A stretch of 64,000 bases of DNA from Limnohabitans sp. (GTDB taxonomy: Bacteria; Pseudomonadota; Gammaproteobacteria; Burkholderiales; Burkholderiaceae_C), in assembly GCA_009693505.1 (NCBI GenBank), contig SHXD01000006.1, positions 1-64,000 of the forward strand, written 5' to 3'. Of the stretch, positions 24,913 through 33,880 are shown in pieces; position 1 is the stretch's first letter, and the number at the start of each line of letters is the position of its first letter. A program made the position numbers and the translations under genes. The notes beneath the pieces are model-generated. The model was not told where the DNA came from, searched no databases, and saw only the letters and a program-made list of their open reading frames with translations.

Positions 24913-26193
24913 TTAACTTGAAAGCCATTTAAGCGGGCCCAACACCAAGATGGGAAAAGCAATGAGAAAGCCCATGACCACCACTTGAGAGATCAAGAAG
25001 GGCATCACACCGCGAATCACGTCGTGCATGGGAATGCGCCCCACACCACACACCACGTTGAGCACGGTGCCAACAGGGGGAGTGAGCAAACCAATGGCAT
25101 TGTTGATGATGAACAAGACACCAAAGTAAACGGGGTTGATGCCCGCTTCGCGAACCAATGGCATGAGGACAGGTGTCAAAATGAGAACCGTTGGCGCAAA
25201 GTCAAGTGCCGTTCCCACAACCAGTACCAAAAGCATCAACATGACCATCAAAAGCATGGGGTTGTCAATGAAGGGGCGCATCATCTCAACCACTTGGGCG
25301 GGAATGTTGGCAATGGTGATAAGCCAAGCTGAGACCAAGGCGGCAGCCACTAAAAACATGACAACAGATGAGATTTTGGCAGCCGCCAAAATGATGCGGT
25401 ACAGGTCTTTGAATTTGATTTCTCGGTAGACAAAAAGCCCAACCAACAGCGCATAGACCACGGCCACCACGGCTGCTTCTGTGGGCGTGAAGATGCCCAT
25501 CTTCATGCCGCCAATGATGGTGACAGCCAACAAATAGCACCAAAATGCATCGGCTGTAACCCGCAATTTTTCTTTCATGGGCACGCGGGGGGAGACTTTG
25601 ACATCGTCTTTGCGGGCCACAATCCACCATGTGATGAGCAAAGCAACGCCCATCAAAATGCCCGGGAAAATACCTGCCATGAACAGTTTCGAAATAGAGA
25701 CGCCCCCGATCACGCCAAACAAAATAAAGCCAATAGAGGGCGGTATGACAGGCGCAATGATGCCGCCAGCTGCAATGAGACCTGCCGACCTGTCCATGCG
25801 ATAGCCGGCATCGCGCATCATGGGCATGAGCACGGCGGCCAAGGCTGCTGTGTCGGCCACAGCGGAGCCAGACAAACTGGCCATAACGAGCGCCGCAAAC
25901 ACGGCCACATAACCCAAACCGCCCTTGAAGTGGCCCACCCATACCAAGGCTGAGTTCACGATGCGCCGGCTCATGCCGCCTGCGTTCATGAGTTCACCCG
26001 CTAACATGAAGAACGGCACCGCCATCAAAGGAAAGTTGTCGGCACCATTAATTAAATTTTGTGACACGATTTGTGTGTCGAAGTTGTCCAGGTGCAACAT
26101 GAGTGCCACACCCGAGACGATGAGTGAAAAAGCCAAGGGCATGCCCAAAGCCATAGCACCTAGCAAAGAGACAATGAAAATAAAGACGGTCAT
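24913..26193 (-). CDS. TRAP transporter large permease (DctM family)
   Basis: The 426-residue integral membrane protein has about 12 hydrophobic segments, with the family sequences FPLMAVPFFMLAGELMNAGG and PVIPPSIGFILFG near the substrate path. It uses the Na+/H+ gradient to import an organic acid delivered by the binding protein. Its start overlaps the dctQ stop by four bases (ATGA). In this cluster the cargo is most likely a sugar acid such as idonate or gluconate. Confidence 0.95.
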   Translation of the reverse strand: MTVFIFIVSLLGAMALGMPLAFSLIVSGVALMLHLDNFDTQIVSQNLINGADNFPLMAVPFFMLAGELMNAGGMSRRIVNSALVWVGHFKGGLGYVAVFAALVMASLSGSAVADTAALAAVLMPMMRDAGYRMDRSAGLIAAGGIIAPVIPPSIGFILFGVIGGVSISKLFMAGIFPGILMGVALLITWWIVARKDDVKVSPRVPMKEKLRVTADAFWCYLLAVTIIGGMKMGIFTPTEAAVVAVVYALLVGLFVYREIKFKDLYRIILAAAKISSVVMFLVAAALVSAWLITIANIPAQVVEMMRPFIDNPMLLMVMLMLLVLVVGTALDFAPTVLILTPVLMPLVREAGINPVYFGVLFIINNAIGLLTPPVGTVLNVVCGVGRIPMHDVIRGVMPFLISQVVVMGFLIAFPILVLGPLKWLSS

Positions 26194-26729
26194 TTGACGG
26201 CCTCTTGCATGTGCGGCTTGGCATCTTCTTCAGAGTCGGTCACTTGAATGAGATCGGCTTCGTTGAATTCACCTTTGGCTAAGCGCACTAATTTGCCAAT
26301 GATCATGAGGCCCATGGCAATGCTGGTGATGTAACCCACGCCATACACCCAACTCATGGGGAGCTCGGTCACGCCAGAACGGGTGGTGGCATTGATGCCG
26401 TGCTGTTTGAACGTGCCATAAAACATGAGCACACAGCACATGAGCATCAAAACATTTGAAATGCCAAATGCAATTTTTTTACCCGTAAGGCTTAGCTTTC
26501 GCACCACAGAGTCAAGGCCTAAGTGAGCGTTGTCACGCATGGTGACAATGGCGCCCAAAAATGTGATCCAAATGAACAAGAAGCGCGACAATTCTTCGGA
26601 ACTGATGATGCCATCGTTAAATCCGTATCGCAAAACCACGTTACCAAACACCATGATGACCATGGCTGACAGCATGATCACCAAGGTGAACTCGGCCAGT
26701 CGAAAAAAGAGATCGTTTATTTTTTTCAT
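26190..26729 (-). CDS. TRAP transporter small permease (DctQ family)
   Basis: The product of about 179 residues has four predicted membrane helices and the typical FLFIWITFLGAIVTMRDNAHLG segment, split by a short loop. It helps the large permease M-subunit engage the binding protein. ATG at 26729 is preferred over an in-frame GTG at 26738; no clear ribosome site is seen for either. A hairpin terminator lies between this gene and the upstream binding-protein gene. Confidence 0.92.
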   Translation of the reverse strand: MKKINDLFFRLAEFTLVIMLSAMVIMVFGNVVLRYGFNDGIISSEELSRFLFIWITFLGAIVTMRDNAHLGLDSVVRKLSLTGKKIAFGISNVLMLMCCVLMFYGTFKQHGINATTRSGVTELPMSWVYGVGYITSIAMGLMIIGKLVRLAKGEFNEADLIQVTDSEEDAKPHMQEAVK

Positions 26730-26743
26730 AGGAATCACACATT

Positions 26744-26773
26744 AAAAAGCCCTCCTCCGTGGAAGAGGGCTTT
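26744..26773 (-). terminator. Hairpin terminator between TRAP binding protein and permease genes
   Basis: On the - strand AAAGCCCTCTTCC, ACG, GGAGGAGGGCTTTTT form a long stem followed by T residues (one bulge-free core AAGCCCTC/GAGGGCTT type). Partial read-through here would give much more binding protein than permease, as often seen for such systems. Confidence 0.8.
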
Positions 26774-26784
26774 CGAAGCAAAAA

Positions 26785-27759
26785 TTACTTGGTGTTTTCG
26801 ATGGCTTGCAACAAAGCAGGACCGTTCTTTTCACCAAAAGTTTTGGCAATTTCTGCAGACACAATTTTCTGGAAGGGCGCCATGTCGACATTCTCAATGA
26901 CTTGCATGCCAGATTTTTTCAAGTCTGCAACAACTTTGCCAGCATTGGATGCATTCAAGTTACGCTGGTACTTGGCAGCTTCACGGGCTGCTTCCATCAC
27001 AATGGTTTGGTAGTTGGCTGGTAAAGAGTCAAACTTGCCTTTGTTCATGGCCACAATCAAGGGTGAGTAAACGTGGTTGCTCACAGTCAAGTGCTTTTGA
27101 ACTTCGTAAAACTTAGAAGACCAAGTGACGTTGATAGGGTGCTCTTGAGCGTCAAAGGTGCCGGTTTCCAAGGCTGTGTAAAGCTCAGCAATAGGCATAG
27201 GTGAAGGGTTCATGCCAAGCAATTTAAAAGCTTGAATGTGATAAGGGTTTGGCGTAGAGCGAATCTTCAGGCCCTTCAAGTCTTCTGGCTTGTTCACTGG
27301 GCGCTTGTTGTTGGTGAATGCGCGCCAGCCATTTTCCCAATAAGCCAAGCCTTTCATGCTGTGAGGTGCCAGCTCGTTCAAAACGCCGGTACCGATGGTG
27401 CCATCTAAAACTGTGTAGGCATGCTGAGCGCTGCGAAAGACAAAAGGCAATTCCATGGCAGCAGTGTTGGGCACAATGCCGTTGAAGTTAGAGGCGCCGC
27501 TCGACACGATGTCAATGGTGCCACCGCGCACGCCGTTGATCATGGCTGCATCGTTGCCCAATTGGTTGGCGGGGAAGATGGTAATTTCAACATCGCCATT
27601 GGTACGTTGTTTGACCAACTCAGCCAGTTTCATGGCGGCTGCGTGTTGGCCGTCTGTGGTATTTACAGCGTGTCCCATTTTGAGGTTGAACTTGGCAGCA
27701 AATGCAGCCGAGCCCATGCTTGCGATTAAGCAAGCAACGAGAATGCGAGAAATTTTCAT
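26785..27759 (-). CDS. TRAP transporter substrate-binding protein (DctP family)
   Basis: MKISRILVACLIASMGSAAFA-AKFNLKMGH is a Sec signal peptide with cleavage after AFA; GGAG precedes the ATG. The mature protein is a periplasmic DctP-type receptor of 324 residues in total. The Arg in LKGLKIRSTPNP is the usual carboxylate-binding residue of this family, so the ligand should be an organic acid. The frame runs much farther upstream, but no signal peptide fits there. The gene is at the 5' end of dctPQM and upstream of the two dehydrogenases. Confidence 0.93.
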   Translation of the reverse strand: MKISRILVACLIASMGSAAFAAKFNLKMGHAVNTTDGQHAAAMKLAELVKQRTNGDVEITIFPANQLGNDAAMINGVRGGTIDIVSSGASNFNGIVPNTAAMELPFVFRSAQHAYTVLDGTIGTGVLNELAPHSMKGLAYWENGWRAFTNNKRPVNKPEDLKGLKIRSTPNPYHIQAFKLLGMNPSPMPIAELYTALETGTFDAQEHPINVTWSSKFYEVQKHLTVSNHVYSPLIVAMNKGKFDSLPANYQTIVMEAAREAAKYQRNLNASNAGKVVADLKKSGMQVIENVDMAPFQKIVSAEIAKTFGEKNGPALLQAIENTK

Positions 27760-27796
27760 GGTGGAATCTCCTGTGGTTTTAACGTGGTTGAAAGAA

Positions 27797-28135
27797 TTAA
27801 TCGGTTGGCAACGCATAGTCGTCAGCGCTGAAAACGGTGTGGAACACAGTGCCATCAAACATGGCAATGAGATCCTTAGAAACTTCGCGGCTTTTGAGAC
27901 GCACTTCTGAAGCCAATGCAATTTCAATCGATTCGCGTGTGGGGTAGCGCACAGAAAGTACCATGCCAAAGTGAGGGTCGGCCACATCACTTTCAACTTG
28001 CCTTAAAACGCGCACTTCTTGCGCGCCAGGAAACCGAGTCCACAAGGGAACCAGTTCCTTTCGAATGTAGTTGTTGAATGCTTGCTCCATGCCGGGTTTG
28101 ACATTGCCTTGAAAAAATGCGCATCGAATGAACAT
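27797..28135 (-). CDS. Small protein of unknown function in the sugar-acid cluster
   Basis: The 112-residue protein (MFIRCAFFQGNVKPGMEQAF...) has the alternating pattern of a dimeric alpha/beta barrel of the ABM/EthD kind, with an RCAFFQG beta strand first and FHTVFSADDY last. It has no signal peptide. It lies seven bases after the gluconokinase gene and 37 bases before the TRAP binding protein in the same direction. I do not recognise a named family; a role in isomerising or binding a sugar acid is only a guess. Confidence 0.75.
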   Translation of the reverse strand: MFIRCAFFQGNVKPGMEQAFNNYIRKELVPLWTRFPGAQEVRVLRQVESDVADPHFGMVLSVRYPTRESIEIALASEVRLKSREVSKDLIAMFDGTVFHTVFSADDYALPTD

Positions 28136-28142
28136 GAAAGTC

Positions 28143-28733
28143 CTAATGTTTGTGAAGAGAATGGGTTTGAGCGAAAGGGCCGTGATGCCTCAGTGCATCT
28201 TCTTGGTAAGCGACTAACTTGACCATGGCATTTTCTAAAAGATCCGATACGGCCTGATTGATGCTCAAAGCGATGACATCACTTTCATCAGCACCGGGTT
28301 TTTCTAAAGTTTGCAATTGACTGTCTAACAAGCCAGCTTGCATGTAATGGCCCTTGCGATCTTGCATGCGCTGCTTGATCAGGTCTGGTGTGCCATCTAA
28401 AAATAGAAACACAACGGGGCCTGCTTGTTGCCGGATGCGATCTCTGTAAATACGCTTGAGGGCAGAGCAGGCCACGATAGCCCCAGCTTTGACGCTAGGG
28501 TTTTGTTCTGAATTGGCAAGGTAGTTGGCAATGCGGTCTAGCCAAGGCCAGCGGTCGGCATCTTCAAGGGCAATGCCTGCACTCATCTTGGCCACACTTT
28601 CGGGCAGGTGAAGTTCGTCGCCGTCTTTCATGGGCAAGCCAAGTGACTTTGAAAGTCCTTCAGCCAGCGTTGATTTGCCGGATCCAGAAACACCCATCAC
28701 GATGATGCGAAGTAGAGAATCTGCTTTGTGCAT
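28143..28733 (-). CDS. gntK: Gluconokinase
   Basis: This P-loop kinase phosphorylates D-gluconate to 6-phosphogluconate. GVSGSGKST (14-22) is the Walker A motif; DGDELHLPESVAKM (with DGD of the substrate site), RWPWLD and CSALKRIYRDRIR are the expected family segments. 196 residues is usual. The gene would complete a route idonate to 5-ketogluconate to gluconate to 6-phosphogluconate with the two downstream dehydrogenases. ATG at 28733 is chosen. Confidence 0.93.
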   Translation of the reverse strand: MHKADSLLRIIVMGVSGSGKSTLAEGLSKSLGLPMKDGDELHLPESVAKMSAGIALEDADRWPWLDRIANYLANSEQNPSVKAGAIVACSALKRIYRDRIRQQAGPVVFLFLDGTPDLIKQRMQDRKGHYMQAGLLDSQLQTLEKPGADESDVIALSINQAVSDLLENAMVKLVAYQEDALRHHGPFAQTHSLHKH

Positions 28734-28784
28734 CAGATATTGTTGCAACTCATGCGCGTCGAATCACCTGAGTTGCCGCTAATG

Positions 28785-29792
28785 TCAGTCAGCCTTCGCG
28801 CCAGAGGCTCTGACAATCGGGCCCCAGCGTTGCACTTCTGCTTTGTTCATCTCGGCCATGGTTTCTGGGCTGCTGCCCATGATGATGTAGCCCAACTCGG
28901 TCATGCGTTTAACGAACTCGGGTGACTTGGTGCCTTTCACCGTTTCTGCATTAAGTTTCATGACCACATCACGAGGTGTATTGGCTGGCACTGCCAAGCC
29001 AAACCACACGCCTGATTCATAGCCCGCCACTCCTGCCTCTGCCATGGTGGGCAAATCGGGCAGCAAAGGATCGCGTTTGGAACCGGTGGTGGCCAAAGCT
29101 TTCAGCTTGCCAGATTTGATGTGAGGAATGGCCGACGGAATGTTGTCAAACATCATCATGACTTGACCACCCAGAAGGTCAGTGACAGCGGGTGCACTGC
29201 CTTTGTAGGGAATGTGTGTGATGTTGACATTAGTCAGAGATTTGAACATCTCGCCAGACATGTGAATGCTGGTGCCACTGCCACTGGAAGCGTAATTCAT
29301 GGCGCCTGGTGGTTGTGATTTGGCAAGCGCAATGACCTCTGAGACAGAGTTGGCTTTGATCGATGGGTGCAAAACCAGAACATTGTTCAAGGAAACCAAG
29401 GCTGTAACAGGTATTAAGTCTTTGTTGGGGTCAAATGGCATCTTGGCATACAGTGCAGGATTGATGGCCTGAATGCCGCTGGTGGTCATGAAAATGGTGT
29501 AGCCATCAGGGTTGGATCGGGCCACTTCAGCACCGCCAATGTTGCCGCCTGCACCTGGTTTATTGTCAACCGTGACGGGTTGGCCTAAATTTTTTGATAA
29601 CTCTAGTGCAATGGCTCTGGAAGCAATATCGACAGCGCCGCCTGGGGGAAAGGGGCAGACCAGCCGAATGGCTTTGTTGGGAAAAGCTTGTGCCAATGCG
29701 GCGGGGGCTGACAGCAAGGCACTGGCCATGCCCACACATAAAGCCAGGGTTGAGACCCATGAAAATGATGGGCGTAACTTGAAAGATGCCAT
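28785..29792 (-). CDS. Tripartite tricarboxylate transporter substrate-binding protein (TctC/Bug)
   Basis: The 335-residue protein has an N-terminal signal peptide (SAPAALA-QAFPNKA) and the Bug-family pattern: IRLVCPFPPGGAVDIASRA, then VDNKPGAGGNIGG, then GTSIHMSGEMF. These periplasmic receptors are greatly expanded in Burkholderiales and bind carboxylates. No TctA/TctB permease is adjacent, which is common for orphan Bug proteins. Divergent from the MFS gene at 29941. Confidence 0.93.
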   Translation of the reverse strand: MASFKLRPSFSWVSTLALCVGMASALLSAPAALAQAFPNKAIRLVCPFPPGGAVDIASRAIALELSKNLGQPVTVDNKPGAGGNIGGAEVARSNPDGYTIFMTTSGIQAINPALYAKMPFDPNKDLIPVTALVSLNNVLVLHPSIKANSVSEVIALAKSQPPGAMNYASSGSGTSIHMSGEMFKSLTNVNITHIPYKGSAPAVTDLLGGQVMMMFDNIPSAIPHIKSGKLKALATTGSKRDPLLPDLPTMAEAGVAGYESGVWFGLAVPANTPRDVVMKLNAETVKGTKSPEFVKRMTELGYIIMGSSPETMAEMNKAEVQRWGPIVRASGAKAD

Positions 29793-29940
29793 TTAAAACT
29801 CCAAAGGATCAAAATTGAGCCCCAAGCCTATTTGAATTTTTGGATTTTGAGCACAGGATATTCCCTTGATTCTGTGAGTGAAGTTCACAACAAAATACTT
29901 CTAGTTTGCGGTTTAATGAGGATTCCATTGGTGTTTTCGA

Positions 29941-31173
29941 ATGCCGCTTAGGCTACCCCAACCGTTTAATCGAGCTTGCATGCCATTCCTTCCTTCTCTG
30001 CTGCTGAATTTGGGCCACGCGCTTGACCATCTGTTTTTATTGATTTTTGCAACTGCTGTGAGTGCCATCGCCCAAGATTTTGGGGTCGCCGGTTGGGAGG
30101 ACATGATGCCCTACACAGTGGGCGCCTTCATGATGTTTGGTTTTGCCTCAATTCCTGCTGGGCGCATGGGGGATCTGTGGGGACGCAGAGAAATGATGCT
30201 GGTGTTTTTTTTCGGCATGGGTCTCTCGGCCATTTGTGTCTCCCTCACTCAAACCCCTCTTCAAATGGGCATTGCGCTCACTGTTTTAGGTGTTTTTTCC
30301 GCCATTTACCATCCTGTTGGCATTCCCATGTTGGTCCAAAAAGCAGTTCGACCAGGATTCACCATTGGCATCAACGGTCTAGCGGGCAATTTGGGCATTG
30401 CCTTGGCAGCCCTTTCAACGGGATTTTTGGTGGCTTGGCAGGGATGGCGAGTAGCTTTCATCGTGCCCGGTTTGGTCTCTATCGCTTGCGGTTTTGTATT
30501 TGCTTGGGCGGCGCCCCATGAGTCGGATGCGCCCGCTAAAAAGAAATCCAATTCAGTCCAGTTGCCCAAGCATGTGGCATGGCGAACTTTCGTGGTCATG
30601 GTTGCAACGGCCACCACCACCAGCGTGTTGTTCAACATTACCACTAACGGCAATGCACAGTTGTTGGCCGAGCGACTGGATGGCTTGGTGAACGACCCTT
30701 CTCGTTTGGGCATGCTGTTGGCTGCCGTTTATGCGGTGGCCTCTTTGGCGCAGTTGGTGGTCGGTCGCTTGCTAGATCGATTTCCCATGAAGCCCTTGTT
30801 CTTTGGTGTCTTGCTTCTTCAAATTGTGGCTTTTGGGGTGGCGTCGCAAACCTCTGGTTGGATTTGGTATGTTGCAGCCATCGCTTACATGGTGATGGTT
30901 TTTGGTGCAATTCCATTCAACGACACCATGGTGGTTCGTTACATTGACGATGCCATGCGCTCACGTGTGAGCGGTACACGCATTGCCATTTCGTTTGGTT
31001 TCAGCTCGATCGCTGTTTACTTGCTTGGGCCTGTGGTGAAGGTGGCCGGCTTTACGCAACTTATGGTGGCACTCACCTGCGTGGCTGCTTTGGGCGCCAT
31101 CATCGTTTTGTTTTTGCCCAACGAAGCGCAGATGAATGCCCACTTAAAGGGCGGCAGTGGCAACCACCACTAA
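29941..31173 (+). CDS. Major facilitator superfamily transporter (Fsr-like pattern)
   Basis: About 12 hydrophobic segments in 410 residues. The motif GRMGDLWGRREMM is the MFS signature loop 2-3, and IYHPVGIPMLVQ with LNLGHALDHLF recalls fosmidomycin-resistance type exporters. The substrate is unknown. A second in-frame ATG lies at codon 14. Only 36 bases separate it from the next, unrelated MFS gene. Confidence 0.88.
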   Translation: MPLRLPQPFNRACMPFLPSLLLNLGHALDHLFLLIFATAVSAIAQDFGVAGWEDMMPYTVGAFMMFGFASIPAGRMGDLWGRREMMLVFFFGMGLSAICVSLTQTPLQMGIALTVLGVFSAIYHPVGIPMLVQKAVRPGFTIGINGLAGNLGIALAALSTGFLVAWQGWRVAFIVPGLVSIACGFVFAWAAPHESDAPAKKKSNSVQLPKHVAWRTFVVMVATATTTSVLFNITTNGNAQLLAERLDGLVNDPSRLGMLLAAVYAVASLAQLVVGRLLDRFPMKPLFFGVLLLQIVAFGVASQTSGWIWYVAAIAYMVMVFGAIPFNDTMVVRYIDDAMRSRVSGTRIAISFGFSSIAVYLLGPVVKVAGFTQLMVALTCVAALGAIIVLFLPNEAQMNAHLKGGSGNHH

Positions 31174-31209
31174 GCGCCATTTGGAAAAAGTCAAGTTCGC
31201 TTCGAGCCC

Positions 31210-32469
31210 ATGAAACTACCGAACAGTCTGCGTGCGCTTCAGCACCGGAATTTTCGATTGTTCATCGTGGGGCAGGGCACCTCCCAAATTGGCAACTGGG
31301 TGCAATTGATTGCCACCAGTTGGCTGGTTTACCAACTTTCTGGCTCCACTTTGATGTTGGGTTTGGCTGCCTTCAGTTTGCAGATTCCCATGTTGGTGAT
31401 CACCCCATTTGCCGGTGTCTTGCTTGACCGCCTAGATGTTCGGCGCGTTTTATTTGCCACCAATACCTTGGCCATGTTGCAGTCCTTGGTCATGTTGGCG
31501 CTCATGGTCAGTGGGCATATTGAAGCATGGCATGTTGTGCTGGGCAATGCGGTGCTTGGTTTGGGCAATGCCTTTGATGCGCCAGCCAGGCAAGCCCTTA
31601 TTTCTAAACTTTTGCCCAACCGCCAAGAACTGACCAACGCCATTGCACTCAATTCAACTGTGATGAATGGCGCCAGGTTCATTGGCCCCATGTTAGGCGG
31701 CCTGGTCACGGCCACATTTGGCGAGGTTTGGAGTTTTGCCGTCAATTGCGTCATGCGCTTGGCGGTGCTGTTTGCACTGCGTGCCACAAGCATTGCTTCA
31801 CATGTTGCACGCCAAGGTCCTTCGAGTATCTTGAAGCAACTCATGGTGGGGATTGATTACGCCTATGGCTTTTTTCCAAGCCGATGTGCGTTGTTGCTTT
31901 TGGCTGTCAGCAGCTTTTGTTTGCATTCCTATGGCTCACTCATGCCCTGGTTTGCCAGCGAAAGGTTTCATGGCGATTCCAGAACCTTGGGTCTGCTTTA
32001 CAGCTCCGCTGGTCTGGGCGCGGTTTGCGGCATGATCTACTTGGCCTCCAGAACCAATATTCGAGGCCTGTTCAAAGTCATTGGTTGGAGTGCAGGAATA
32101 GCGGGGCTCGCCTTGGTGGCCTTCTCTTTCTCTGAGAGCTTGTGGCTGGCCTTGCCCATGTTGTTTGTTTCATCCTTAAGCATGATGCTTACGGCAGCCT
32201 CGACCAATACAGTGCTGCAAAGCATCGTGCCAGACGAGTTGCGGGGGCGCGTGGCGGCCTTGTATGTGATGTCATTCTTGGGCATGTCACCAGTCGGATC
32301 GCTGTTTTCTGGTTGGTTGGCCGATCACATTGGGAGCCAAAACGCATTGGCGATTTTTGGCGCAACGGGTTTGAGCGCAGCCCTCGTTTACGCCTACCAC
32401 TTCAAACAAATTCGTGCAGAAATTTTGCCTTTGTATGCGGCGCTAGAAATACCTCCGTATGACGCTTGA
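31210..32469 (+). CDS. MFS transporter, EntS/enterobactin-exporter-like family
   Basis: The 419-residue permease has FRLFIVGQGTSQIGNWVQLIATSWLVYQL at its N-terminus (given here in two parts: the FRLF start and the GNW segment), a pattern seen in MFS_3 proteins of the EntS type. DRLDVRRVLF is the loop 2-3 motif and DELRGRVAALYVM the loop 8-9 motif. The probable role is export of small molecules or drugs. Its 3' end is two bases from the convergent aminotransferase gene. Confidence 0.88.
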   Translation: MKLPNSLRALQHRNFRLFIVGQGTSQIGNWVQLIATSWLVYQLSGSTLMLGLAAFSLQIPMLVITPFAGVLLDRLDVRRVLFATNTLAMLQSLVMLALMVSGHIEAWHVVLGNAVLGLGNAFDAPARQALISKLLPNRQELTNAIALNSTVMNGARFIGPMLGGLVTATFGEVWSFAVNCVMRLAVLFALRATSIASHVARQGPSSILKQLMVGIDYAYGFFPSRCALLLLAVSSFCLHSYGSLMPWFASERFHGDSRTLGLLYSSAGLGAVCGMIYLASRTNIRGLFKVIGWSAGIAGLALVAFSFSESLWLALPMLFVSSLSMMLTAASTNTVLQSIVPDELRGRVAALYVMSFLGMSPVGSLFSGWLADHIGSQNALAIFGATGLSAALVYAYHFKQIRAEILPLYAALEIPPYDA

Positions 32470-32471
32470 GC

Positions 32472-33698
32472 TTAGGCAGGGCTGGGCGTGTGCTGTGCCA
32501 AATAGGCAATGGCCGCTGCCATGCCATTCGGACCATAGGGAATTTTTTGAACCGTCATGGCTGCTTCTATACCTGCAAGTGCACCCAAGATCATGGGTTC
32601 ATTCATATCGCCCAAATGACCAATTCGAAAGACACGACCAGCCAAGGGGCCTAAACCACCTGCAATGGCCACTTGAAATTTTTCGCGTGCCACAGTGCGC
32701 ATGGCTTCTGGGTCAATGCCGTGAGCAACTTCAATGGCTGTGACTGAAGATGAGAAGCCTTTTGGATCTTGGCAGTGCAGTTTGATGGCGCCAGCTGCGG
32801 CCCAGCAAGTGACGGCTGCTCTTACTGCCGCGCCCAATCTGTGATGACGTGCATGAACCGCTGACAGGCCCTCTTCTTTCAGCAAGCCCAATGAAACCTC
32901 TAAACCTGCAAGGTGTGCCAAAGGTGGGGTGCCGCAAAACTTGGCCGATTGGTTATCGGTTTTACGCTCTAACCAACTCCAGTAGTAGCGAGGTTTGGCG
33001 TGCGCCTCAGACCAGGCAAAAGCTTTGGCATTGACGGCCACAAAGCCTAAGCCTGGCGGCATCATCAAGCCTTTTTGAGAGCTGCCCAAACACACATCAG
33101 CACCCAGTGCATCCATGTCAAAGGGTGCTGCTCCCAAGGAAGCCACCACATCGACCACATACAGCGCTGGGTGGCCCGTGCGGTTAATGGCGGCGCGAAT
33201 GGCTTGGAGATCGCTTGTGATGCCGCTGGCGGTATCGGTATGAACCACCATGACCGCTGAAATTTTGTGCGCTGTATCTGCGCGAAGTGCGGCTTCAATG
33301 GCAGTCACATCAATTTGCTGACCTTCTGTATGAGGTGTTCTGATGACAGGCAGACCTAAGCCGGTGGTTTGAATGGCCCATTGGTCAGAGAAATGGCCAG
33401 AGCCTGCAATCAACAAGCTGTGTTGGTCAGAGCCCAAATTGGCCGATGCGGCTTCCCACACACCATGGCCATTGCTGGCGTAAAAGAAGACATCGGAGGC
33501 CGGCGATTGAAGCAACTCTTTCATGCCTTTTTCGCAAGCCGCAATGAGGGCGCCCACGCGGGGGTCTGACAAGTCAGTCATCGGCCTTTGCATGGCGTGC
33601 ATGACTTCATCGGGGACATGGGTTGGCCCAGGTGAGTGCACAAAACGAATGCCCGGTAGCCTAGGAGTGATGGGAGAGCTCATGCTTCGTACTTTCAT
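32472..33698 (-). CDS. Class V aminotransferase, alanine/serine-glyoxylate type
   Basis: The fold-type I PLP enzyme of 408 residues has the PLP lysine at Lys209 (LGSSQKGLMMPPGLG) and the aspartate of the ring contact in VVDVVASLG (about 181-189). The N-terminal SPGPTHVP is the family loop that closes over the active site. Serine-glyoxylate or alanine-glyoxylate transamination is the best guess; (S)-ureidoglycine or phosphonate-linked members are similar. A second ATG five codons in (33683) is also possible. Confidence 0.88.
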   Translation of the reverse strand: MKVRSMSSPITPRLPGIRFVHSPGPTHVPDEVMHAMQRPMTDLSDPRVGALIAACEKGMKELLQSPASDVFFYASNGHGVWEAASANLGSDQHSLLIAGSGHFSDQWAIQTTGLGLPVIRTPHTEGQQIDVTAIEAALRADTAHKISAVMVVHTDTASGITSDLQAIRAAINRTGHPALYVVDVVASLGAAPFDMDALGADVCLGSSQKGLMMPPGLGFVAVNAKAFAWSEAHAKPRYYWSWLERKTDNQSAKFCGTPPLAHLAGLEVSLGLLKEEGLSAVHARHHRLGAAVRAAVTCWAAAGAIKLHCQDPKGFSSSVTAIEVAHGIDPEAMRTVAREKFQVAIAGGLGPLAGRVFRIGHLGDMNEPMILGALAGIEAAMTVQKIPYGPNGMAAAIAYLAQHTPSPA

Positions 33699-33823
33699 TG
33701 AAAATGACAGTAGAGCATAAATTGAGTTTCAGGTTTCTGATCGAAGCGCGTAAGAAAAATTCAGGTACTTTTTAAAAAACACTAAACTACAAGCCAATCA
33801 ATCAGGCCTCAGGAAGACACGTC

Positions 33824-33874
33824 ATGCCCAACAAAATGCAGATCATCCCCGACGCTTTGGCCAGTCGGGGTTGA
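33824..33874 (+). CDS. Possible 16-codon leader peptide before the MFS gene
   Basis: ATG at 33824 opens MPNKMQIIPDALASRG and stops with TGA at 33872-33874, seven bases before the MFS start. AGGAAG (33810-33815) lies about 8 bases before this ATG and is a better ribosome site than any before the MFS start. It may couple or attenuate the downstream gene, but it could also be chance. Confidence 0.3.
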   Translation: MPNKMQIIPDALASRG

Positions 33875-33880
33875 TGGCGA

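Noticed and set aside
24900-24962. Extra N-terminal 21 codons for the SDR gene
   Set aside because: They fall within the upstream TRAP permease gene and no SDR has such residues.
27760-27996. N-terminal extension of the TRAP receptor
   Set aside because: The signal peptide starts at 27759 with GGAG before it, so the upstream part is noncoding in this frame.
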